Assembly: GCF_900769625.1 (NCBI RefSeq)
Contig: NZ_CAAGHK010000093.1
Location: 1 to 48,884 of the forward strand
Origin: an uncultured Clostridium sp.
GTDB taxonomy: Bacteria > Bacillota > Clostridia > Clostridiales > Clostridiaceae
Direction of reading: 5' to 3'
DNA length: 48,884 bases
Position numbers and translations under genes: made by a program. This document shows, piece by piece, positions 24,281-32,193 of this stretch. How positions within the stretch are numbered: the stretch's first letter is position 1; every line of letters begins with the position of its first letter. The notes beneath the pieces are model-generated. The model did no database searches. It saw nothing but the letters and a program-made list of their open reading frames with translations, and had not been told where the DNA came from.

Positions 24281-25630
24281 ATGTCGGCAGAATATTTAGG
24301 GCAAGTTGCTAATCTTGTAACTTGTGAAGAATTGATTGAACTTACCAATTTTACTGGTGGATCTTCTAACTCTACAGGCGATATTACTTGGGGTAAAATA
24401 TTAGAAAATGGGAAAATATATCTAGTTTCACAAGCATTACCTAAAAGAAATATAAGTTGGTCTACTTTAAATTCACAAGGTCTTATATTTGGGAAAACTA
24501 TAACTATAGGTAAAGATAAATATATATGTAGGTCTATGACTGGTTTAAATGATGATAATTCATATGGTGGAGAGTGGTCTAGGTGGGTAATTGATTTATT
24601 AATTCCACAAGGAATGAATTTTTCAAATTTAGCAGGAAGGTACAGATTTACACAAGACATACTTGATGAAAAAGCTGTTTTGGTAGGATATTATAATAAT
24701 TCATCTACATATACAACGCTAAATATAAACGATTCATCAACTAATTATAGTTGGAGTCCCGTATTAGAATTATTGCCAAGGTGTGAATTTTCTATTAATA
24801 GTGAGGATTTAGGTAAAATATTTAATCCAGTCTGTATTAAATATGTTGTACTAGGTGATACTCATACACTTATTGAAAAGATAAACGGAACACAAATACG
24901 AACACTAGATAACCAAGTAAGTGGAACAGAATATGTTTTAGATTTAACTTCTCAATGGGATAATATAAAATATGGTAAACATAAAATAGAAATAATAGCA
25001 ATCGACAACAGTAATGGTATTCAATCTACTATAACAATAACATTTGATAAAATAAAAGAAATAACGAAGCCTATCCCAACTACATCAAGTTTAAAAGAGT
25101 TTGTAGACCATATAGAAAATATTGATAGAGATATTAATTATCTTAATATTAAGCTTGCAAATAATTTGAAAGAAAAAGAAATAGAATGCAATGATAGTGA
25201 AAGAATAACAGATTTAATTGATAAAATTGAAAATATAGATTTTGTCAATTTTGATTATGGCTATTCATTTTTAATTGACTCTACTACCTTCTCAACTCCA
25301 TTAAGTACTTCGTACAATTTAAGCAATGCTACTTATTATAAATTTAATATATTTGATATTCTAAGGGATAAAATAAGCACATACACTCTAAGTCTTAAAT
25401 TGGCACATTCGACAGTAAATAGCACCAATTTTACTTTTACGATATGTGATTCTTCACAAAATGTATTGCACGAAATTAGTATACCGACATTTAAATATGA
25501 ATTTTCAATTGATATTGACCTTGATTATATGCCGAGTGATAACAAGCTTGGTTTTTTTATGTACAATGTTAATACATCAACTGGACTTAATACTAATTGT
25601 TCATTAAGTTGTGATATAAAAATTACATAA
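24281..25630 (+). CDS. Tail fibre / receptor-binding protein
   Basis: 449 aa, GAGGTG upstream. N-terminal 120 residues with a WGKILENGKIYLVSQ segment and GEWSRWVID; Ser/Thr/Asn-rich beta structure follows, then a short coiled region (SSLKEFVDHIENIDRDINYL, near 270) and a C-terminal beta domain. The position between XkdU and the lysis genes suggests the adhesin. C-terminal half is likely variable and host-determining. Confidence 0.7.
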   Translation: MSAEYLGQVANLVTCEELIELTNFTGGSSNSTGDITWGKILENGKIYLVSQALPKRNISWSTLNSQGLIFGKTITIGKDKYICRSMTGLNDDNSYGGEWSRWVIDLLIPQGMNFSNLAGRYRFTQDILDEKAVLVGYYNNSSTYTTLNINDSSTNYSWSPVLELLPRCEFSINSEDLGKIFNPVCIKYVVLGDTHTLIEKINGTQIRTLDNQVSGTEYVLDLTSQWDNIKYGKHKIEIIAIDNSNGIQSTITITFDKIKEITKPIPTTSSLKEFVDHIENIDRDINYLNIKLANNLKEKEIECNDSERITDLIDKIENIDFVNFDYGYSFLIDSTTFSTPLSTSYNLSNATYYKFNIFDILRDKISTYTLSLKLAHSTVNSTNFTFTICDSSQNVLHEISIPTFKYEFSIDIDLDYMPSDNKLGFFMYNVNTSTGLNTNCSLSCDIKIT

Positions 25631-25643
25631 GGAGGTATTGAAA

Positions 25644-25913
25644 ATGGAATATAAATTTAGTTTTAAAACAGAAGAAGAAAAAGAACAACTAATAAAAGAT
25701 AATTCTCATTTGACGCTTATAAAAATGGCTTATCATTTAGAAGAAAAGCATTTAATTTTTACAGACGAAGAAATAATATATGAATTAACTGAAAATGAGA
25801 TATTAGAAAATAAAATATCCATTTTAGAAGCCGAAAATGAGAAGTTGAAACAAGAATTATCAATAACTCAAGATGCAGTAAATGAATTAATTTTTAATTC
25901 TTTAAATATGTAA
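25644..25913 (+). CDS. Small coiled-coil tail protein
   Basis: 89 aa, ATG eight bases after GGAGG (a TTG at 25638 is too near). Acidic; the C-terminus is a leucine-heptad helix (ILENKISILEAENEKLKQEL). This type of protein accompanies XkdX in clostridial phages. Confidence 0.7.
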   Translation: MEYKFSFKTEEEKEQLIKDNSHLTLIKMAYHLEEKHLIFTDEEIIYELTENEILENKISILEAENEKLKQELSITQDAVNELIFNSLNM

Positions 25914-25926
25914 AGGTGGTGTTTTT

Positions 25927-26061
25927 ATGGTAACTTATTTAGCTATGCAAATATTAAAAGGGAAAATATCTTATGCTCAAACAATAGAAAAATTCCCACA
26001 GTATAAAGAGGATATAGACTTAATATTAATAACAGAGGGGAGAGAGGACTTAATAAAATAA
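25927..26061 (+). CDS. XkdX-like small protein
   Basis: 44 aa, AGGTGG upstream. Pattern MVTYLAMQILKGKISYAQTI, EKFPQYKEDIDLILI; short proteins like this follow the fibre genes in PBSX-like phages. Confidence 0.7.
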   Translation: MVTYLAMQILKGKISYAQTIEKFPQYKEDIDLILITEGREDLIK

Positions 26062-26078
26062 GTTCTTTTTTTATTATG

Positions 26079-26113
26079 GCTAGGGAATTAATTTCTCTAG
26101 CTTTATTTTTATT
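26079..26113 (+). terminator. Terminator before lysis genes
   Basis: GCTAGGGAA-TTAA-TTTCTCTAGC (imperfect) followed by a T-rich tail. Lies between the XkdX-like gene and the holin. Confidence 0.65.
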
Positions 26114-26131
26114 TTAAGGGTGGTGTATTGA

Positions 26132-26410
26132 GTGGAACAAATGATAAGTAACTTAGGTTTTCCTGTTGCTTGTGTATGTGCTTTAGGTGTTTATTTTGTG
26201 CAAAAGGATAAAGCTTCAAGAGAAGATATAAATAAAATCATAGACAATTTAAGAGAAGATAATAAACTAGATAGGGAACTATACAGAGATACAATAGATA
26301 AATTCGATAGTAAATTAGATAAATTTGCTATTGCATTAGAAAATAACAATAATGAGTTAGGGGCAATAAAAGAAGATATAAGAAATATAAAAGAGAAGGT
26401 AGGTGTATAG
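26132..26410 (+). CDS. Holin-like protein (BhlA/UviB type)
   Basis: 92 aa from GTG; ATG at 26141 is an alternative. One N-terminal membrane span (LGFPVACVCALGVYFV, residues about 7-22) followed by a charged helix (KASREDINKIIDNLREDNK) as in BhlA/UviB bacteriocin-type holins. It overlaps nothing but lies directly before the amidase gene, as expected of a lysis cassette. Confidence 0.85.
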   Translation: MEQMISNLGFPVACVCALGVYFVQKDKASREDINKIIDNLREDNKLDRELYRDTIDKFDSKLDKFAIALENNNNELGAIKEDIRNIKEKVGV

Positions 26411-26411
26411 A

Positions 26412-27086
26412 ATGAGAGTATTAGTAAGCGCAGGACACACTTTGAATGGAGTTGGAAGTGGTGCAGTTGGTTTTATAAATGAAAGTCAAGAAAATAGAGT
26501 ATTAGCTAAATTCATAGTTGAACATCTTAAAAAACTAGGTCATGAAGCAGATTATCATGAAGTAAATAGTGGAAGTGATTATATAGAGAAACAAGCTAAA
26601 AAAGCTAATTCTAAAAATTATGATTTAGTTGTTCAAATACACTTTAATAGTTCAGATAATGCAGCTGCTAATGGTACAGAAGTAATATACAGAAGTAGTA
26701 AAGGAAAAGTATTTGCTCAAAAAGTTCAAGATAAGTTAAAAACTGAATTTAAAGATAGGAAAATAAAGCATGATATAAATGATTTAAAGCGTGATTTAGG
26801 TTGGTTAAGATTAACTAAATCCCCTGCAATATTAATAGAAACTTGCTTTGTGTCTAATAAAAGTGATACTGATAAATATACATCTAATAGGAAAAAGATA
26901 GCTAAATTAATAGCAGAAGGTATAGCAAATCAAACTATAGTTGAAAATAGTAATTCTAGTGCTTCATCTACTGATAAAAAACTATATGCAGTTTGTGTAA
27001 CTGCTTGTGAATATGATTCAGCTAAAAAAATGCAAGAAGAACTAATAAGTAAAGGCTACAAAGATACATACTTAATTCCTAGATAA
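26412..27086 (+). CDS. Endolysin, N-acetylmuramoyl-L-alanine amidase (Amidase_3)
   Basis: 224 aa; ATG with AAGGTAGGTG upstream. Zinc site residues: H in SAGHT (near 10), E in NESQENRV (near 28), H in VQIHFNSS (near 79), and catalytic E in LIETCFVS (near 143). A Ser-rich linker leads to a short SPOR-like C-terminus (KLYAVCVTACEYDSAKKMQE). Cleaves the amide bond in peptidoglycan for host lysis. Confidence 0.92.
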   Translation: MRVLVSAGHTLNGVGSGAVGFINESQENRVLAKFIVEHLKKLGHEADYHEVNSGSDYIEKQAKKANSKNYDLVVQIHFNSSDNAAANGTEVIYRSSKGKVFAQKVQDKLKTEFKDRKIKHDINDLKRDLGWLRLTKSPAILIETCFVSNKSDTDKYTSNRKKIAKLIAEGIANQTIVENSNSSASSTDKKLYAVCVTACEYDSAKKMQEELISKGYKDTYLIPR

Positions 27087-27123
27087 TGTTTATTTTATTG
27101 TTAAAATATGGTATAATATAATA

Positions 27124-27143
27124 AAAACTAATGATAGTTTTTT
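27124..27143 (+). terminator. Terminator after endolysin
   Basis: AAAACTA-ATGA-TAGTTTT plus T. A TGGTATAAT box lies just before it at 27110, which could start a very short transcript. Confidence 0.6.
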
Positions 27144-27250
27144 AAAAATAACATTACACAAAGTAAGAATATATTATCTTTATTTTAATCTTGTATTTTT
27201 TATGTTTTTTATTTTTAAAGTTTTGTAATTGTTTTGTAATTTTAGTTAGA

Positions 27251-27284
27251 AAAAAGCTATTGTTTTGTTGCGATAGCTTTTTTT
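27251..27284 (+). terminator. Strong terminator at end of late module
   Basis: AAAAGCTATTG pairs with CGATAGCTTTT around TTTTGTTG, followed by T's. Confidence 0.85.
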
Positions 27285-27409
27285 ACTTGCTACAATATAA
27301 ATATATCCAACTTTAATTTGCAATACTCGAGTTGTAGAGTATAAATTCAACAGTTAATCGGCTAAAGATTTCAATATCAACAAACAACCATATAAATTCA
27401 GTAAAAAGG

Positions 27410-27439
27410 GAAGCTATGGGGATTTGGGCTTCTTTTTTT
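27410..27439 (+). terminator. Second terminator
   Basis: GAAGC ... GCTTC with a 12-base loop, followed by seven T. Confidence 0.65.
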
Positions 27440-27458
27440 ATGTTTGAAATTAGGCAAA

Positions 27459-27483
27459 TAAAAAAGACTGCTTAAAAGCAATC
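27459..27483 (-). terminator. Terminator of the leftward operon
   Basis: On the minus strand GATTGCTT-TT-AAGCAGTC followed by TTTTTTAT. It faces the late-module terminators. Confidence 0.75.
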
Positions 27484-27753
27484 TTCTTTATTGACGATAT
27501 AATTAATAATAAAAGAAAGGAGATACTAAAACATAGCTAAATTTTAGTACATATATATAATTCTATAAATACGATTAAATTCCTTCATGTTCAATAAAAT
27601 ATTGACAAATTTTATTATAAAAAAGTATAATTAATTTGTACAATAAGTTTATAATTATTGTCTAGATTTTTGAAATTCCACAAGAAATCATTACATCCAA
27701 ACAAAATTAAATTCCTATATTTTAATGGCTTATACTTTTCTGTATAGGCTATT

Positions 27754-27927
27754 TTAGTTTGACTTGCATACGCAACATCTATCATATTCAAATCTTTGAT
27801 GCTTACCACAAGATCTACAATATTGGAAATTATTATTATAACTACTATGACTATAAAAATTGTCTTGGTGATTTCTTTCCCAGTATGAGCCTTTTTCTTC
27901 CTTATCTTGATTAAATATATTAAACAT
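27754..27927 (-). CDS. Small zinc-ribbon protein
   Basis: 57 aa. Ends with CRSCGKHQRFEYDRCCVCKSN, i.e. CxxC...CxxC, a zinc ribbon. N-terminal half is polar (HQDNFYSHSSYNNNFQY). The ATG at 27927 follows AAAGGGTGG by eight bases; a GTG at 27939 in frame lies inside the ribosome site. Last gene of the leftward operon. Confidence 0.7.
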   Translation of the reverse strand: MFNIFNQDKEEKGSYWERNHQDNFYSHSSYNNNFQYCRSCGKHQRFEYDRCCVCKSN

Positions 27928-28020
27928 ATAACCGACCACCCTTTAAAATCTAATTTAAAAGGTATTATGGGCATATCTGAATATATTTATACATTAAAAT
28001 GTTTAAATAAAATGATATTT

Positions 28021-28182
28021 TTATTCATATATTTTATCTAATATATCTTCACATATTAAATCACATATTTCTCCTGCTCTTTCTTGTAGTTCATGTTCAG
28101 ATACTAATTTACCAATTTCATCTTCCCATCTTATACAAACATAGCCTTCACTATCTAATAAAATCTTACCTAAAACTTCCAT
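28021..28182 (-). CDS. Small acidic protein
   Basis: 53 aa from the ATG after GGAGG; longer in-frame starts would overlap the upstream gene at 28208. Sequence has VLGKILLDSEGYVCIRWEDE and an acidic helical end (ICDLICEDILDKIYE). Unknown function. Confidence 0.65.
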   Translation of the reverse strand: MEVLGKILLDSEGYVCIRWEDEIGKLVSEHELQERAGEICDLICEDILDKIYE

Positions 28183-28207
28183 ACCTTCCTCCAATAAAAG
28201 AATTATT

Positions 28208-28525
28208 TTATTCAATTTCCCTATGGATTTCAAATTCCTCATAAACACTCCAATGATATTGTCTATCCTCATTATTTTCAATGCCCTTTTCATTGCAACC
28301 ATATAAGACCATATATTCTTTTTTAATACCTTTATATATAAAATATCTAATTTGGTTATTTAATTTATCTTTTATAATATCTCCATATTGGAAGGGAAGT
28401 TTTTGAAATATTGTATCATCAATATATTCTTGGTACTCTTCTTGTATCGGTCTTATTTCTTCATCCCTTAATCTTTTAAATTTATAAATTTCATTGCAAA
28501 GTTCATCTTTATCTAATTTGCACAT
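28208..28525 (-). CDS. Hypothetical protein of the leftward operon
   Basis: 105 aa, AAGGAGGT upstream. Helical N-terminus (ELCNEIYKFKRLRDEEIRPIQ), a middle beta segment (FQYGDIIKDKLNNQIRYFIY) resembling small phage SH3-like proteins, and EIHREIE end. No family recognised. Confidence 0.7.
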   Translation of the reverse strand: MCKLDKDELCNEIYKFKRLRDEEIRPIQEEYQEYIDDTIFQKLPFQYGDIIKDKLNNQIRYFIYKGIKKEYMVLYGCNEKGIENNEDRQYHWSVYEEFEIHREIE

Positions 28526-28562
28526 ACCTTCAACCTCCTTATTAAATAAAAATTATATTTCA

Positions 28563-28703
28563 CTAAAAACACATACTTTTACATTTACAGCTATAACAAT
28601 TATGACCTTCTTGATTGTCACAATGACATTCTTTTTCTTTATCCGCATCCATACCACATTGTACATAACAACACTTACCACACTCTGTATTCACTATATC
28701 CAT
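28563..28703 (-). CDS. Very Cys-rich small protein
   Basis: 46 aa with ten Cys: ECGKCCYVQCG, ECHCDNQ, NCYSCKCKSMCF. AAAGGAG six bases before the ATG. It probably binds one or two metal ions. No family recognised; the spacing does not fit a single classic zinc ribbon. Confidence 0.7.
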   Translation of the reverse strand: MDIVNTECGKCCYVQCGMDADKEKECHCDNQEGHNCYSCKCKSMCF

Positions 28704-28736
28704 TACATTCTCCTTTCTGAATAAAACTATTTTATG

Positions 28737-28913
28737 TTATTTACTTCTCTTATCTTCAAAACTAAATGGATTTATTACTTTCCACCTTGAAATGTGTTCG
28801 TCTGTATCTAAACATCTTTGTTGACAACCACATTCACAATTTACGTCAAGCCCTTTTTTGAGTTCTTTTATAGCTATTATTTTCTTGCAATTTAAACATT
28901 GTATCTTTTCCAT
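28737..28913 (-). CDS. Small zinc-finger protein
   Basis: 58 aa, GGAGG upstream. MEKIQCLNCKKIIAIKELKK then VNCECGCQQRC, i.e. CxxC and CxCxC pairs, similar in layout to Com-like translational regulators and phage zinc ribbons. Function not known. Confidence 0.7.
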   Translation of the reverse strand: MEKIQCLNCKKIIAIKELKKGLDVNCECGCQQRCLDTDEHISRWKVINPFSFEDKRSK

Positions 28914-28990
28914 ATTTCTTTATTTCCTCCTTAAATCTAATATAAATTTCATAAGTTCGCTTCCTTTAAAATTTTGATTTTGTTTATATT

Positions 28991-29119
28991 TCATTTACAA
29001 TTATTCTTGCACTTCCAAGCTGTATGCCAAGCATCAAAGAATCCGAAGAGTCCGCCAGTTTTTATAAATCCTACAAACCTCAAACTACTTCCACACTTAC
29101 TACATCTTTCTTTCCACAT
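28991..29119 (-). CDS. Tiny zinc-ribbon protein
   Basis: 42 aa. MWKERCSKCGSSLRFVGF and WKCKNNCK: two Cys pairs (CxxC, CxxxC) around a Gly/Phe-rich turn. AGGAGA upstream. Confidence 0.65.
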   Translation of the reverse strand: MWKERCSKCGSSLRFVGFIKTGGLFGFFDAWHTAWKCKNNCK

Positions 29120-29151
29120 AATATCTCCTAAAATCTAAATAAAAGAATTAT

Positions 29152-29328
29152 TTATTCATAATTTATTCTTTTTAAATAATCTTCAATTTTCTCATATCCC
29201 CTACAAGAATCTCTATAAGTATTAATTATCATGGTATCACATCTTTTACACACTAGGACTGGTGCTCCATTAATTTTTACATCTTCATTATGAATACAAG
29301 TTGTATCATCACATAATATTTTTTTCAT
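29152..29328 (-). CDS. Small Cys-containing protein
   Basis: 58 aa. CDDTTCIHN near the start and VCKRCDTMI in the middle suggest a zinc site. AGGAG upstream of ATG. No family recognised. Confidence 0.65.
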   Translation of the reverse strand: MKKILCDDTTCIHNEDVKINGAPVLVCKRCDTMIINTYRDSCRGYEKIEDYLKRINYE

Positions 29329-29349
29329 CTCTTTCTCCTTAAATAAAAA

Positions 29350-29526
29350 TTATATTTTATCTTTCTCAATAACTATCTTTCCTTCTGATTCAGTTATTTT
29401 TATTTGTCTATCTTCTATGCTAATACCTAACGTTTCAATAACCCAACTTGGCAAACTTAATTTGTAAATGTAAGAGTTTGGTCTATCTTTAACCTTCTGT
29501 ATGCTTATATTTCTAATTGTTTCCAT
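29350..29526 (-). CDS. AbrB/SpoVT-like DNA-binding protein
   Basis: 58 aa. The pattern SYIYKLSLPSWVIETLGISI and QIKITESEGKIVIEK is that of a swapped-hairpin AbrB domain: start strand, PxxxxxxLGI turn, and final EGxIVIEK strand. AGGAGGG upstream. It is the most likely transcription regulator of the leftward operon and perhaps of the origin region. Confidence 0.72.
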   Translation of the reverse strand: METIRNISIQKVKDRPNSYIYKLSLPSWVIETLGISIEDRQIKITESEGKIVIEKDKI

Positions 29527-29580
29527 AGTCCCTCCTATCTAATCAGTAAAGGCTTTTTATAGTGAGCCACCACTTTTGTA

Positions 29581-29742
29581 TTAAACTCTTTCTATTCTTG
29601 TTATAGTCCATTCTTTATTTTGATTATCCCATTGTTCAAAATTTTCTCTAGCTTCTTCTTTAGTGTTACAAGTTACTGTGCAGTTGAATTCTTCCCCAAC
29701 TTTATTTCCTCTTTTTCTGTAATAAACATTGTATTCTCTCAT
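29581..29742 (-). CDS. Small hypothetical protein
   Basis: 53 aa, MREYNVYYRKRGNKVGEEFN start; central TKEEARENFEQW. The pattern (strand, strand, helix, strand) is that of a small DUF often found in phages. AAGGAAGG upstream. No function known. Confidence 0.6.
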   Translation of the reverse strand: MREYNVYYRKRGNKVGEEFNCTVTCNTKEEARENFEQWDNQNKEWTITRIERV

Positions 29743-29838
29743 TCTTAATACCTTCCTTTTCTCTTTTATTTAACTTCCTTAATTATATTATATCTCGTTA
29801 GTACCTAACTGTCAATACTTATATTATTGTTTTTATTT

Positions 29839-30318
29839 CTATATTGCATTTATATCGTTTAAATGTTGCTCAAAGCTTAAGTGATTAGCATAAACTTCTT
29901 TTATAGCTTCTATTCTTCTGTTAAGTCTTTTAAGTTCTTTTTCTTCTTCTTTTTTGAATATAGCTTGTAATTCACTATTTGTTTCTACTCTTGCATCTTT
30001 AGTTGCTCCAAGTTTTTTATTTGCTTTTCTGTCAGCTATGTATATATATCTATTTATTAAAAAACAATTACTTGAATGTCTGTTATTAACTAATATTTCT
30101 TTTCCGTTCATTATTAAAGTTTTTACTGTTCTTCCTTCTCCCATTTCAACTTTAACATCTGTTCCTCTACTTGTTCTATATTCTATCATTTTATTTTCTC
30201 CTTTTCTTATTAGAGAATGTGCTAATGATAATGCTAATCTGAAAGTTGCTTTATAGCTATCACCTTTTCTTATTATTTTTTTAGTTATTTCATGTGCTTT
30301 CTTCATAACATTTCTCAT
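29839..30318 (-). CDS. Phage protein with KAHEITKKI motif
   Basis: 159 aa, AAGGAGG upstream. N-terminus MRNVMKKAHEITKKIIRKGD with ATFRLALSLAHSLIRK is a signature found in many Firmicutes phage and ICE proteins of unknown function. The second half is basic and helical (EEEKELKRLNRRIEAIKEVY). The largest gene of the leftward block. No enzyme motif. Confidence 0.7.
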   Translation of the reverse strand: MRNVMKKAHEITKKIIRKGDSYKATFRLALSLAHSLIRKGENKMIEYRTSRGTDVKVEMGEGRTVKTLIMNGKEILVNNRHSSNCFLINRYIYIADRKANKKLGATKDARVETNSELQAIFKKEEEKELKRLNRRIEAIKEVYANHLSFEQHLNDINAI

Positions 30319-30407
30319 TTTTATATCCTCCTTATTTATTAATTATTATACTTTAATTATATGTTAGTAACTAACAAAAGTCAACTATATTTATAAACTT
30401 TTTTTAA

Positions 30408-30539
30408 TTATTCTTCTATTACTATTGCAATTATTTCTTTGTTTTGGTCAATTATAACTTTTTTACCTTCTACTAAATGCCATTTCCAATAGTTTGGTAC
30501 TTCTATTATTTTATCATTTTCAAGTAATTTTATTTTCAT
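30408..30539 (-). CDS. First gene of leftward operon, small protein
   Basis: 43 aa, AGGAG upstream. MKIKLLENDKIIEVPNYWKW then HLVEGKKVIIDQNKE and IIAIVIEE. All beta; size and strand pattern recall half of an AbrB-like or SH3-like fold. Unknown. Confidence 0.6.
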   Translation of the reverse strand: MKIKLLENDKIIEVPNYWKWHLVEGKKVIIDQNKEIIAIVIEE

Positions 30540-30598
30540 ATTTTCTCCTTTGTGGTATGAGTTGCTTAACTCTACTAGGTTCTTGTAAAATTATTCCA

Positions 30599-30626
30599 AT
30601 TATATTGTATATGAGTTTATCCACAA
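30599..30626 (-). promoter_or_regulatory. Likely promoter of the leftward operon
   Basis: On the minus strand TTGTGG (30626-30621) and TATAAT (30604-30599), 16 bases apart. The -35 box overlaps the first DnaA box, so DnaA binding could affect it. Confidence 0.55.
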
Positions 30627-30643
30627 TATCCACATAATCCACA
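30617..30643 (+). other. Three tandem DnaA boxes
   Basis: TTATCCACA (perfect consensus), ATATCCACA and TAATCCACA follow each other without a gap, 9 bases each. This is a clear sign of a DnaA-dependent origin. Confidence 0.85.
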
Positions 30644-30682
30644 AATATTGTTTATAGCTTAAACCGTTGAAAATACTGCACA

Positions 30683-30788
30683 CGTTCCGTGGAATTGACG
30701 GTATAAGTGAAAATATAATACCCACACATTCCGTGGAATTGACGGGGTACATTCCGTGGAATTGACGGGGTACATTCCGTGGAATTGA
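30683..30788. repeat. Iteron array, four copies
   Basis: CATTCCGTGGAATTGACGG at 30727, 30750 and (shortened) 30773, with a variant CGTTCCGTGGAATTGACGG at 30683. Spacing 44, 23 and 23 bases, about two helical turns. Each copy contains the inverted motif TTCC-GT-GGAA. No copy was found elsewhere in the window. Confidence 0.9.
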
Positions 30789-30869
30789 ACAAAGATAGAT
30801 AAGTTATTATAGTGAAGTTATTATAGATATATATATATATAATAAAAAAATAACTTTTAATAAAAAACA

Positions 30870-30898
30870 TTTACATATTTTATTTGATAGTGTATAAT
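30870..30898 (+). promoter_or_regulatory. Promoter of the Rep-like operon
   Basis: TTTACA, 17 bases, TATAAT, a near-perfect sigma-A promoter, 30 bases before the first Rep-like gene and directly after the AT tract. Confidence 0.8.
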
Positions 30899-30928
30899 AA
30901 TATTAACAAACAAATAAGGAGGTTAAAA

Positions 30929-31264
30929 ATGAATATCAATTTTGAAATGGCTATAAGTAATAATATTGATGTAAAAGATATAACTCTTATAAGTTACTTA
31001 TCTTTAATATCAGAAAAAGAAAAATTAGGTGAAGAATTTGAGTTTGCATATAGTAGAATAATAAATGATTTGTCTATAATATTTAACAGTAAAAGTTATG
31101 AAGCTAATTCTGTTAAACTTAGAAGAATGTTAGATAAAGAAGGTATGAAGAAATTTATAACAAGGGAAATCTTAAAAAAGGGTAGAGAATTTGGAACTGT
31201 TGTTTTATTTAAGCTTAATAAATCAAATATAGAGAAACTTAATGTAAAAGGAATAGTAAAGTAA
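30929..31264 (+). CDS. Rep-like winged-helix protein, first gene after origin
   Basis: 111 aa from the ATG seven bases after GGAGG (an upstream in-frame ATG at 30884 overlaps the promoter). N-terminal VKDITLISYLSLISEKEKLG, then FEFAYSRIINDLSIIFN and a basic helix region (SVKLRRMLDKEGMKKFI). The helical order resembles a short winged-helix initiator or copy-control protein, but similarity is weak. Confidence 0.6.
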   Translation: MNINFEMAISNNIDVKDITLISYLSLISEKEKLGEEFEFAYSRIINDLSIIFNSKSYEANSVKLRRMLDKEGMKKFITREILKKGREFGTVVLFKLNKSNIEKLNVKGIVK

Positions 31265-31281
31265 TAAAGGGGGATAACTAA

Positions 31282-32166
31282 ATGAAATATATACACGGTT
31301 TTTTAAGTAGCAGATTGAAAGAGGAAAAAATAAGCCATGATGAAAGCTTAGTTATAAGATATTTATTAAACTTTATAAATAGTAACAAGATGGAAAAGGT
31401 GCTTGTAAATGGTGAATTTTATTATTGGGTAAAATATGAAAAAGTAGCTACAGATTTAGAAATATTAGGAGTTAAAAAACAAGCTATAAGCGATATGTTA
31501 ATTTATGATTTAGGAGAAAAACCAAGTGATTGGGAAGAAAGGCTTAACTCAATGAAAGAAAGTAGCAGAAAGAAAAAGATGAAATCTAAATTTATAGGAA
31601 TATTTAAAAGATATACTAAAAAAGATGCAGAAGGCACTAAATCTTATTTTGCCCCTACTGAAAAATTATATTCACTTCTTCCAAGCATAACGGAAGATGA
31701 TGAAGATATGAAAAATAAAAAAGCCCCTACTTTGCCACAAGTAGAAGCCGAAGAAATCAAACCTAATAAAAGTATATGCAATTCTGATATAAATAATACT
31801 TCATTTGATGAAAAAAATCAATGTAAAAAAGTAGAAAGTGAAGTAGTGAAAATTATAAATAAAAGTTGTGTAAATATTAGAAAGCAAGATTTAAAAGATT
31901 GTGAAGAAGAATTTACTGATATAGATAAATTAAAAGAAGCTTTAAGTATATGCGAGAAAAATAATTCTCATGGTATTAAATCATTAAGAATGGCTTATAA
32001 GTACGGGAATAGAAATAATGATAATGTGATTAAAAAACAAGGAACTTTATTTATGGCCGATAGTAAAGTTATTGTAGATGGAAAATTAAAAAGTGTATCT
32101 GATATGACAGATGAAGAAATTGAGCAAAAGATTCGAGAAAAATGGGGAAGAAACTTTGTAGGTTAA
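31282..32166 (+). CDS. Winged-helix replication initiator-like protein
   Basis: 294 aa, AAGGGGG upstream. Residues 1-130: SHDESLVIRYLLNFINSNKM, EFYYWVKYEKVATDLEILGV, KKQAISDMLIYDLGEK and KSYFAPTEKLYSLLP, the pattern of winged-helix Rep/DnaD-type initiators. An acidic/polar linker (about 132-185) and a DnaD-like C-terminal helix block (DKLKEALSICEKNNSHGIKSLRMAYKYG) follow. Placed right after iterons and DnaA boxes, it is the best candidate for the iteron-binding Rep. Confidence 0.65.
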   Translation: MKYIHGFLSSRLKEEKISHDESLVIRYLLNFINSNKMEKVLVNGEFYYWVKYEKVATDLEILGVKKQAISDMLIYDLGEKPSDWEERLNSMKESSRKKKMKSKFIGIFKRYTKKDAEGTKSYFAPTEKLYSLLPSITEDDEDMKNKKAPTLPQVEAEEIKPNKSICNSDINNTSFDEKNQCKKVESEVVKIINKSCVNIRKQDLKDCEEEFTDIDKLKEALSICEKNNSHGIKSLRMAYKYGNRNNDNVIKKQGTLFMADSKVIVDGKLKSVSDMTDEEIEQKIREKWGRNFVG

Positions 32167-32193
32167 TTTGATAACTAAAGGAGATATTTAAAT

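Larger units (their letters stand above)
27144..27753. other. Intergenic convergence region
   Basis: About 600 bases between the rightward late genes and the leftward operon. It holds two rightward terminators (27251, 27410) and one leftward terminator (27459). From 27484 to 27753 I see no convincing gene; open frames on the minus strand there lack ribosome sites. No att-like element could be identified. Confidence 0.6.
30617..30890. other. Putative plasmid-type replication origin
   Basis: In order: DnaA boxes (30617-30643), four iterons (30683-30788), an AT-only tract (about 30790-30869) suitable for unwinding, then the promoter of the Rep-like genes. This order is the classical layout of iteron plasmids. 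The region divides the leftward and rightward operons. Confidence 0.75.

Noticed and set aside
24259..24660. 133-codon minus-strand frame opposite the tail fibre gene
   Set aside because: No ribosome site and it mirrors a well supported coding strand.
27484..27753. attP site
   Set aside because: Only AT-rich sequence without an integrase gene or recognisable core; nothing supports integration.
27615..27974. 119-codon minus-strand frame over the last leftward gene
   Set aside because: It overlaps the zinc-ribbon gene at 27754 in another frame and lacks a ribosome site; the zinc-ribbon frame has both a motif and a good ribosome site.
30652..30870. Open frame of 72 codons on the minus strand across the iterons
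   Set aside because: It has no ribosome site and its open length comes from the repeats; the stretch is better explained as the origin.
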